A DNA stretch of 55,422 nucleotides, taken from NCBI GenBank assembly GCA_002397315.1, contig DHAE01000025.1, positions 264,992 through 320,413 of the forward strand. The letters are read 5' to 3'. The notes under the pieces are model-generated. The model made no database searches. It was not told where the DNA came from and saw only the letters and a list, made by a program, of their open reading frames with translations. The position numbers and the translations under genes were made by a program. Source of the DNA: Comamonadaceae bacterium UBA4962. GTDB taxonomy: Bacteria > Pseudomonadota > Gammaproteobacteria > Burkholderiales > Burkholderiaceae_C. Of the stretch, positions 49,106 to 55,422 are shown one piece after another. Numbering within the stretch: the stretch's first letter is position 1; every line of letters starts with the position of its first letter.

Positions 49106-50035
49106 TCAAACGCGATCAATAATTTTGTCGCCGAACAGGCCCTGTGGCCGGATCAGCAGGAAGCCCAGCGCAAGCACGTAGGCGAACCAGTTCTCGATGC
49201 CGCCGCCGAGGAACGGCCCGAGGTAGATCTCGGACACCTTCTCGCCCACGCCGATCAGCAGGCCGCCGACGATGGCGCCGGGCACCGAGGTGAGGCCGCC
49301 GAGGATCACCACCGGGAAGGCCTTGAGCGCCACGAGCGAGATGGAGAACTGCACGCCCAGCTTGCTGCCCCAGATGATGCCGGCCACGAGCGCGACGATG
49401 CCGCCCACCGACCACACGATCACCCAGATGCGCGAGAGCGGGATGCCGATGGACTGCGCGGCCTGGTGGTCGTCCGCCACAGCGCGCAGCGCGCGGCCGG
49501 TGCGCGTCTTCTGGAAGAACAGAGAGAGCAGCGCGACGAGCGCCGCGGCCACCACGGCGGCGTAGAGGTCCTCCTTGGAGAGCAGCAGGCCGCCCTCGAA
49601 GACGTTCTCCAGCACGATCATCGGGTCCTTGGGCATGCCCACGTCGATCTTGTAGGTGCTGCTGCCGAAGATGAGCTGGCCCGCGCCGTCGAGGAAGTAG
49701 GTGATGCCCAGCGTGGCCATCAGCAGCGCGATCGGCTCCTGGTTCACGAGGTGGCGCAGCGCCAGCCGCTCCACCAGCCAGGCCACGCCCACCATGCACG
49801 CCACCGCCGCGCAGAAGGCCAGCACGTTCGCGAGCAGCAGGCTGTCGAAGCCCAGCCAGCGCGGCAGCCATTCGGCGAAGCGCGCCATGGCGAGCGCCGC
49901 GAACAGCACCATCGCGCCCTGCGCGAAGTTGAACACGCCCGAGGCCTTGAAGATCAGCACGAACCCCAGCGCCACGAGCGCGTAGAGCATGCCGGCCATC
50001 AGGCCGCCGAACACCGTTTCGAGAAAGAAACCCAT
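49106..50035 (-). CDS. livH: Branched-chain amino acid-type ABC permease (LivH)
   Basis: A 309-residue polytopic permease of the LivH type, beginning MGFFLETVFGGLMAGMLYAL with VALGFVLIFKASGVFNFAQG, the signature of LivH N-termini. Further landmarks are QEPIALLMATLGITYFLDG, GRALRAVADDHQAAQSIGI (coupling loop) and VVILGGLTSVPGAIVGGLLI. Typical length and about eight helices. It lies 27 bases upstream of livM's start and downstream of livG in the same transcript. Confidence 0.93.
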   Translation of the reverse strand: MGFFLETVFGGLMAGMLYALVALGFVLIFKASGVFNFAQGAMVLFAALAMARFAEWLPRWLGFDSLLLANVLAFCAAVACMVGVAWLVERLALRHLVNQEPIALLMATLGITYFLDGAGQLIFGSSTYKIDVGMPKDPMIVLENVFEGGLLLSKEDLYAAVVAAALVALLSLFFQKTRTGRALRAVADDHQAAQSIGIPLSRIWVIVWSVGGIVALVAGIIWGSKLGVQFSISLVALKAFPVVILGGLTSVPGAIVGGLLIGVGEKVSEIYLGPFLGGGIENWFAYVLALGFLLIRPQGLFGDKIIDRV

Positions 50036-50062
50036 GGCGTATGCCTCCGATGTCCTGCGTGT

Positions 50063-50857
50063 CTAGTGGCCTGCGCCGAGGTAGGCGCGGATGACGTCTT
50101 CGTTCTCGCGCACCGATTGCGGCGTGCCGTCGCCGATCTTCTTGCCGTAGTCGAGCACCACGACACGGTCGGAGATGTCCATCACCACGCCCATGTCGTG
50201 CTCGATCAGCACGATGGTGGTGCCGAATTCGTCGTTCACGTCGAGGATGAAGCGGCACATGTCCTGCTTTTCCTCCACGTTCATGCCGGCCATGGGCTCG
50301 TCGAGCAGCAGCACCTGCGGCTCCATGGCGAGCGCCCGGCCCAGGTCCACGCGCTTTTGCAGGCCGTAGGGCAGCTGGCCGACGGGCGCCTTGCGCCAGG
50401 CCTGGATCTCGAGGAAGTCGATGATGCGCTCGACCACCTCGCGGTGGCGGATCTCCTCGGCCACCGCCGGGCCGATGCGCAGCGCCTGCATCAGCAGGTT
50501 GCTTTTGATCTTCAGGTTGCGGCCCGACATGATGTTGTCGAGCACGCTCATGCCCTTGAAGAGCGCCAGGTTCTGGAACGTGCGCGCCACGCCCATCTCG
50601 GCCACCTGGCGGCTGTTCATGTGGGCGAAGGTCTTGCCGCGGAAGGTGATGGAGCCTTCCTGCGGCGCATAGACACCGTTGATGCAGTTGAGCATCGAGC
50701 TCTTGCCGGCGCCGTTCGGGCCGATGATGGAGCGGATCTCGTGCTCGCGCACGTCGAACGAGATGTCGGTGAGCGCCTTCACCCCGCCGAAGCGCAGGCT
50801 GATGTTGCGCACGTCGAGGATCACGTCGCCGGTCTTCTTGTGGGGGGTCGTCGTCAT
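50063..50857 (-). CDS. livG: Branched-chain amino acid-type ABC transporter ATPase (LivG)
   Basis: A 264-residue ABC ATPase of the LivG type. Walker A GPNGAGKSS, Q-loop VARTFQNLALF, signature LPYGLQKRVDLGRALA, Walker B PQVLLLDEPMAGMN and H-loop IVLIEHDMGVVMDISDRVVV are complete. It pairs with LivF to energise the LivHM channel. Its gene is preceded by the AMP-dependent ligase with a 49-base gap, consistent with one transcription unit. Confidence 0.94.
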   Translation of the reverse strand: MTTTPHKKTGDVILDVRNISLRFGGVKALTDISFDVREHEIRSIIGPNGAGKSSMLNCINGVYAPQEGSITFRGKTFAHMNSRQVAEMGVARTFQNLALFKGMSVLDNIMSGRNLKIKSNLLMQALRIGPAVAEEIRHREVVERIIDFLEIQAWRKAPVGQLPYGLQKRVDLGRALAMEPQVLLLDEPMAGMNVEEKQDMCRFILDVNDEFGTTIVLIEHDMGVVMDISDRVVVLDYGKKIGDGTPQSVRENEDVIRAYLGAGH

Positions 50858-50906
50858 GGCGTTGTCCCGGTGTCCTTTGCGCGGCGGCGGCTGCGGGCGT
50901 GGGGTC

Positions 50907-52853
50907 TCATGCGGCCTGCCGCACCGGCGGGAAGGTCTTCGCGTCCTCGATGCGCAGCGTGGCGCTCACGCGGCCCGTGCGGCCGTCCTCGAACTTCACC
51001 TGCGTCTCGATGAACTGCTCGGTGCGGCCCGCGTAGAGCGCATCGACCAGCACGCCGTACTTGTCGGCGATGAAGCCGCGGCGGACCTTGTTGGTGCGCG
51101 TGAGTTCGCCGTCGTCGGCGTCCAGCTCCTTGTGCAGCACCAGGAAGCGGGCGACCTGGCTGCCCGCGAGCAGGCCGTCGGCCGCGAGGTCGGCGTTCAC
51201 CTTCTCCACGCAGTCGCGGATCAGCGCCAGCACCTCGGGCTTGGCGGCGAGGTCGGTGTAGCCCGCATACGGCAGGTTCTGCCGCTCGGCCCAGTTGCCC
51301 ACCGCCTCGAAATCGATGTTGATCAGCGCGCAGACCTTGTCGCGGCCGTTGCCGAGCGCCACGGCCTCCTTGATGTGCGGGAAGAACTTGAGCTTGTTCT
51401 CCACGTACTTGGGCGCGAACATCGCGCCGTCGTGCGCGCCGCCCGCGAGGCGGCCCACGTCCTTCACGCGGTCGATGATCTTGAGCTGGCCGCTCGCGTC
51501 GAGGAAGCCCGCGTCGCTCGTGCGGTACCAGCCGTCCGGCGTGAGCACCTCGGCCGTCGCCTCGGGATTCTTGTAGTAGCCGCGCAGCAGGCCCGCGGAC
51601 TTCACCAGGATCTCGCCGTTGTCGTCCACCTTGATCTCCACGCCGCGGATCGGTACGCCCACGGTGTCGGCATGCACCGCGTCGTCGGGCTGCAGGCAGA
51701 CGAACACCGCCGTCTCGGTGGAGCCGTAGAGCTGCTTGAGGTTGATGCCGATCGAGCGGTAGAAGGTGAACAGGTCCGGCCCGATCGCCTCGCCGGCCGT
51801 GTAGGCCACGCGCACCCGCGAGAAGCCCAGTGTGTTGCGCAGCGGGCCGTAGACCAGCAGGTCGCCCGCCGCGTAGCGCAGCCGGTCCCACCAGCCCACC
51901 GCCTGGCCGCTCTGCAGCGCCGGGCCCACGCGGCGCGCATGCGCCATGCAGGTGCGGTACAGCCAGCGCTTGAAGGCGCCCGCGTCTTCCATGCGGATCG
52001 TCACGCTCGTGAGCAGGCCTTCGAAGATGCGCGGCGGCGCGAAGTAGTAGGTGGGCCCGATCTCCTTGAGGTCGATCGACACCGTGGCGGCCGACTCGGG
52101 GCAGTTCACCACGTAGCCGCAGGCCAGCCACTGCGCGTAGCTGAAGATGTTCTGCCCGATCCAGGCGGGCGGCAGGTAGGCCAGCACGTCCTCGGCGGCG
52201 GTGAGCCGGTCGAACTCGGCACCGGCCGTGGCGCGGTCCAGCAGCGTGGCGTGCGTGTGCACCACGCCCTTCGGGTTGCCCGTGGTGCCGGAGGTGAAGA
52301 ACATCGCGGCCACGTCATCGGGTTGCACGGATCCGGCACGCGCGGCCAGCCAGCCCGGCGCGGCGCCCACGATGCGCTCGCCGTCTTCCAGCAGCGCATC
52401 GATCGACCGCAGGCCCGGCTCGGCATAGTTGCGCAGGCCGCGCGGATCGTCGTAGAAGATGCCGGCGATGGCGGGGCACTGCGCGCGGATCTCCAGCAGC
52501 TTGTCCACCTGCTCCTGGTCCTCCACCACGCAGAAGCGCACCTCGGCGTTGTTCAGCGGATAGACGCATTCGGCGGCCACGGCGTCCTGGTAGAGCGGCA
52601 CGGGGATGGCGCCCAGCGACTGCGCCGCGAGCATCGTGGCGTAGAGCCGCGGGCGGTTCGCGCCGATCACCACGAGGTGCTCGCCGCGCGAAAGACCCGC
52701 GGCGTCCAGGCCCGCGGCGAGCCGCTCCACCAGCTGCGCGAGGCGCGCCCAGGTGGTCGTCTGCCAGATGCCGTATTCCTTCTCGCGCAGCGCGGCGGCC
52801 TGGGGGCGCTCGGCCGCGTGGCGCAGCAGCAGTCGGGGAAAGGTGTCGCTCAT
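50907..52853 (-). CDS. AMP-dependent long-chain acyl-CoA ligase-like protein
   Basis: A 648-residue adenylate-forming ligase. The P-loop-like FFTSGTTGNPKGVVHTHATL (A3), the A5 motif QLYGSTETA, DGWYRTSDAGFLD (A7) and IIDRVKDVGRLAGG (A8-like) are present. The A10 lysine region is represented by RTNKVRRGFI. Length and layout fit the FadD15/long-chain acyl-CoA synthetase type that travels with Liv-type transporters in betaproteobacteria. It is the first gene of the cluster; an acid taken up by LivGHMKF would be activated by it or by the PaaK-like ligase at the other end. Confidence 0.9.
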   Translation of the reverse strand: MSDTFPRLLLRHAAERPQAAALREKEYGIWQTTTWARLAQLVERLAAGLDAAGLSRGEHLVVIGANRPRLYATMLAAQSLGAIPVPLYQDAVAAECVYPLNNAEVRFCVVEDQEQVDKLLEIRAQCPAIAGIFYDDPRGLRNYAEPGLRSIDALLEDGERIVGAAPGWLAARAGSVQPDDVAAMFFTSGTTGNPKGVVHTHATLLDRATAGAEFDRLTAAEDVLAYLPPAWIGQNIFSYAQWLACGYVVNCPESAATVSIDLKEIGPTYYFAPPRIFEGLLTSVTIRMEDAGAFKRWLYRTCMAHARRVGPALQSGQAVGWWDRLRYAAGDLLVYGPLRNTLGFSRVRVAYTAGEAIGPDLFTFYRSIGINLKQLYGSTETAVFVCLQPDDAVHADTVGVPIRGVEIKVDDNGEILVKSAGLLRGYYKNPEATAEVLTPDGWYRTSDAGFLDASGQLKIIDRVKDVGRLAGGAHDGAMFAPKYVENKLKFFPHIKEAVALGNGRDKVCALINIDFEAVGNWAERQNLPYAGYTDLAAKPEVLALIRDCVEKVNADLAADGLLAGSQVARFLVLHKELDADDGELTRTNKVRRGFIADKYGVLVDALYAGRTEQFIETQVKFEDGRTGRVSATLRIEDAKTFPPVRQAA

Positions 52854-52949
52854 GCCGGTTCCTGCCGAAGGTTGGAGGGGCGTCGGGGCTGCGTGCACCG
52901 CGGTGCTGCGGCCCCTTCGCGGAGATTGCAACGGATGGTAGGAACCACT

Positions 52950-52979
52950 TTGACGCCATCCTGTCTTGCCGACGACAAT
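52950..52979 (+). promoter_or_regulatory. Possible sigma-70 promoter of the exeA-like gene
   Basis: TTGACG (52950-52955), an 18-base spacer and GACAAT (52974-52979) lie 91 bases before the ATG at 53071 in the divergent gap. This is a moderate match only; nothing else promoter-like was noticed in the gap. Confidence 0.4.
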
Positions 52980-53070
52980 TTCGGGGAAACTCCTGACGGG
53001 TGTAACCCTGCTCGGGCCGCCCGGCGCTCCCCTTCGGCCGGCCATCTTCCGGACGGTATCCTCGCTCCCC

Positions 53071-54813
53071 ATGTACGCCCCGTTCTTCGGCCTCGAACAC
53101 GCGCCGTTCTCCATCGCTCCCGACCCGCGCTACCTGTTCATGAGCGACCGCCACCGCGAGGCGCTCGCGCACCTGCTCTACGGGCTGGAGGCCGGCGGCG
53201 GCTTCGTGCTCCTCACCGGCGAGATCGGCACCGGCAAGACCACCGTGTGCCGCTGCTTCCTGGAGCAGATCCCGGCGCACTGCAACGTGGCCTACGTGTT
53301 CAACCCGAAGCTCACCGTGGGCGAGCTGCTGCGCTCCATCTGCGACGAGTTCGGCGTGGCCCATGCGCCCGCCGTGCCCGGAGCGGAGACCGTCAAGGAC
53401 TGCCTCGATCCGCTCAACGCCTTCCTGCTGCGCGAGCATGCCGCGGGCCGCAACAACGTGCTCATCATCGACGAGGCCCAGAGCCTCGCGCCCGAGGTGC
53501 TGGAGCAGCTGCGCCTGCTCACCAACCTGGAGACCAGCGAGCGCAAGCTGCTGCAGATCGTGCTCATCGGCCAGCCCGAGCTGCGCGCGATGGTGGCCGA
53601 CCCGGCGCTGGAGCAGCTCGCGCAGCGCGTGATCGCGCGCTACCACCTGGATGCGCTCACGCCCGAGGAAACCCGCCAGTACATCGCGCACCGCATGGCG
53701 GTGGCGGGCCTCAAGGGGCCGCTGCCGTTCACCGCGCGCGCGCTGGTGCGCATCCACCAGCGCGCCCGGGGCATCCCGCGACGCATCAACCTGCTGTGCG
53801 ACCGTGCGCTGCTGGGCGCGTATGCCGGCGGGCTGCACGAGGTGAACGACACGATCGTCGACCGGGCGGCCGCGGAAGTGTTCGATGCCGGCGCGGCCTC
53901 GGCGCAGGCTGCGGCGGCCCGGGCGCGCGTGCGGACCGGCGGGCCGCGCTGGGCCGTGGCCGGGGCCGGCGCGCTGGCGGGCGCGGCGGTCATCGCCGGC
54001 CTGGGTTGGGGCCTGGGCTGGAGGCCGGGGGCGCAGTCCGGCGGAGCGGCTGCGGTCACGGCACCGGAGCCGAAGCCCGTGGCCCATGCTGCCGCGGGTG
54101 CGGCGTCCGGCACCTCCGCATCCATGGCTTCGCCATCGCCTGCCGCGGCCGTAACCGCCGCACCCCTGGCGCGCTCTCCGCTGCAGGACTTCCTGGCCGC
54201 CCAGCCGGCAGGTGAAGACGCCGCCTGGCGCACGCTCGCGGCCGCCTGGGGCGTGCGCGATGCCGACCTGGGGGCGGGCGACGCCTGCGATGCCCTGCAG
54301 CGCCAGGGCCTGCGCTGTTATCGGCAGCGGCGCGCCGGCCTGGCGCTGGTGCGGCAGCTCGACCGGCCCGGGTGGCTCACCCTCCACACCGCCGCCGATG
54401 CCGCGGTCCCCGTGGTGCTGTCGGGGTTCGATCCCGTGCGGCAGGTCGCGACCCTGGAAGGGGCGGAAGGCCGCCGCCTGCAGGTGTCCGCCACCGACCT
54501 CGCGCAGGCCTGGCGCGGAGAGTTCGCCACGCTGTGGCGCGCACCGCCGGAGCTGCCGCCGAGCGGCAAGGTGGAGGCCGCATCGGCGGCTGCGATTCCC
54601 TGGCTCGATGCGCAGCTCGCCCGTGCCGGGGCTGCGCCGGCGGCCGCCGCTGGCCAGCCGGCCGCGGCCACCACCGCGGCGCAGCGGCGCGCACGCATCC
54701 ACCGCTTCCAGGTGGCGCAGGGCCTGGTGCCCGACGGCGTGGCCGGCCCCCTCACGCTCATGCTGCTCAACCGCGCCGCCAGCGTGGCCGAGCCGCGCCT
54801 GAACACCCCCTGA
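53071..54813 (+). CDS. gspA: ExeA/GspA-like AAA ATPase with peptidoglycan-binding C-terminus
   Basis: A 580-residue ATPase that starts MYAPFFGLEHAPFSIAPDPR, the typical ExeA/GspA opening. Walker A GEIGTGKTT (residues ~50-58), Walker B NVLIIDEAQSL (~130-140) and LLQIVLIGQPELRAMV follow. A membrane helix (~294-316), a low-complexity linker, a C39-peptidase-like fold region (LQDFLAAQPAGEDAAWRTLA) without obvious catalytic residues, and a C-terminal peptidoglycan-binding-like end (HRFQVAQGLVPDGVAGPLTL) complete it. With its partner GspB, encoded 22 bases downstream, it should insert a type II secretion secretin through peptidoglycan. Paralogous to the MshM-like protein at 14685. Confidence 0.9.
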   Translation: MYAPFFGLEHAPFSIAPDPRYLFMSDRHREALAHLLYGLEAGGGFVLLTGEIGTGKTTVCRCFLEQIPAHCNVAYVFNPKLTVGELLRSICDEFGVAHAPAVPGAETVKDCLDPLNAFLLREHAAGRNNVLIIDEAQSLAPEVLEQLRLLTNLETSERKLLQIVLIGQPELRAMVADPALEQLAQRVIARYHLDALTPEETRQYIAHRMAVAGLKGPLPFTARALVRIHQRARGIPRRINLLCDRALLGAYAGGLHEVNDTIVDRAAAEVFDAGAASAQAAAARARVRTGGPRWAVAGAGALAGAAVIAGLGWGLGWRPGAQSGGAAAVTAPEPKPVAHAAAGAASGTSASMASPSPAAAVTAAPLARSPLQDFLAAQPAGEDAAWRTLAAAWGVRDADLGAGDACDALQRQGLRCYRQRRAGLALVRQLDRPGWLTLHTAADAAVPVVLSGFDPVRQVATLEGAEGRRLQVSATDLAQAWRGEFATLWRAPPELPPSGKVEAASAAAIPWLDAQLARAGAAPAAAAGQPAAATTAAQRRARIHRFQVAQGLVPDGVAGPLTLMLLNRAASVAEPRLNTP

Positions 54814-54835
54814 CCGGATCCGATCCCTTCTTTCC

Positions 54836-55422
54836 ATGTCCTACATCCTCGATGCCCTGCGGCGCGCCGAAGCCGAACGCGGCCGCGGCGCCGTGCCCGG
54901 CGTGCACACGCCTGCGCCGCCCCCTGCCGGCAGCCCGCCTGCCAGTGCGCCGCAGGGGCACCGCCGCACCGCGGTGGCCGTGGCAGCCGCGCTGCTGTTC
55001 GCCGCAGGGGCCGCGGCCGTGGCCTGGTGGGCTGCTTCGGCGCCGCGCCAGGGGGATGGAGCGCGCGTTGCTTCGGCGGAGAGGCAGGCAGCGGCCGAGG
55101 CTTCCGGGACGCGCCTGGATGTTCCGCCGGCTGCGGCGGTGCCCGCGATGACGGCGTCCCGCGCCATCGCGGAGCCGCAGTCACCACCGCCACTGCAGCC
55201 GCTGGCGCCCGTTCCTGCTCCGTCCCGCTCTGCCGTGGTGGCCGCGCCTGTGGCTGTCTCCGGTCCGGCGTCCGCTGCCACGGCAGCTCCCGCACCCGCA
55301 CCAAAAGCTGCACCCAGAGCCGCGCCTGCACCCTCGCCCAGGGCGGCGGCTTCCGCACCGGCTCCCGCCAGCGCGTCGGTGGCATCCGCCCGCGTGCAGC
55401 ATGCACCTGCACCTGCACCTGC
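54836..55422 (+). CDS. gspB: GspB-like type II secretion assembly protein (3' end outside window)
   Basis: The frame stays open from ATG 54836 to the right edge (195 codons seen). It begins MSYILDALRRAEAERGRGAV, the hallmark N-terminus of GspB/ExeB, followed by a transmembrane helix near residues 45-66 (TAVAVAAALLFAAGAAAVAW) and a long Ala/Pro/Ser-rich periplasmic linker that ends in CCTGCA repeats at the edge. The globular GspB domain expected at the C-terminus is not in view. It follows the ExeA-like gene by 22 bases and almost certainly forms the ExeAB pair with it. Confidence 0.85.
   Translation, partial: MSYILDALRRAEAERGRGAVPGVHTPAPPPAGSPPASAPQGHRRTAVAVAAALLFAAGAAAVAWWAASAPRQGDGARVASAERQAAAEASGTRLDVPPAAAVPAMTASRAIAEPQSPPPLQPLAPVPAPSRSAVVAAPVAVSGPASAATAAPAPAPKAAPRAAPAPSPRAAASAPAPASASVASARVQHAPAPAP

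Noticed and set aside
1..55422. tRNA, rRNA, riboswitch or prophage features
   Set aside because: No cloverleaf with CCA end, no conserved rRNA segment, no recognisable riboswitch core and no phage structural or integrase gene was noticed; a covariance-model search was not possible.

Overview
The window is GC-rich DNA that is almost entirely coding, and it points to a betaproteobacterium of the Comamonadaceae, most likely Acidovorax/Paracidovorax or a close relative. The evidence is three Bug/TctC-type periplasmic receptors without their own permeases, a Liv-type ABC cluster flanked by acyl-CoA ligases, a DUF1840-type protein, an MCP ending in DWETF, and two copies of a CCCCCTTC/GAAGGGGG intergenic repeat of a kind I associate with this family. 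The genus is an inference. I see no rRNA, tRNA, CRISPR array, transposase or integrase, and no gene-free stretch longer than 300 bases.

Layout. (1) 1-2532: SDR dehydrogenase, Bug receptor, DHRS6-like SDR dehydrogenase, the end of a small catabolic operon. (2) 2710-6072: a large regulator combining a BTAD/SARP-like DNA-binding region, a degenerate cyclase-like domain, an AAA ATPase and a TPR-like tail. (3) 6253-24727: a 16-gene, single-strand, tightly overlapped operon for an MSHA-like type IV pilus/type II secretion-like machine. It encodes three large paralogous prepilins (6253, 7143, 23996), inner-membrane assembly proteins (8029-11092), a secretin lipoprotein, MshN-, MshM-, MshE- and MshG-like proteins, and four unusual pseudopilins sharing RLPCP, LP[WY]R[ST]LG and DDR/RDD signatures. 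Three of these (19396, 21690, 22781) carry extra C-terminal Ala/Gly-rich hydrophobic domains. (4) 24750-31746: molybdopterin oxidoreductase, an orphan LivK-like receptor, ArgE, an M20 amidohydrolase and a DUF2817 peptidase-like protein. (5) 31968-43884: MCP, acyl-CoA-binding protein, a lipoprotein peptidase, Tag, two uncharacterised genes, cyclopropane fatty acid synthase, a DUF1840 protein, two Bug receptors and a hybrid histidine kinase. (6) 44086-52853 (minus strand): AMP-dependent acyl-CoA ligase, LivG, LivH, LivM, LivK, LivF and a PaaK-like CoA ligase, probably one uptake-and-activation unit for a carboxylic or aromatic acid. (7) 53071 to the right edge: a second ExeA/GspA-like ATPase followed by a GspB-like protein that runs off the window.

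The pilus operon is the most interesting region. Its core (secretin, ATPase, platform, ExeA/ExeB-like pair) resembles MSHA, but the fibre components do not: a group of pseudopilins is extended by long hydrophobic and coiled-coil domains that could form an unusual tip or membrane-interacting structure. No prepilin peptidase or PilT-type retraction ATPase is encoded here, so processing must rely on genes elsewhere. The large regulator immediately upstream and three GCTAAC direct repeats before the first prepilin suggest dedicated control. All functions are inferred from motifs read by eye; no database search was run.
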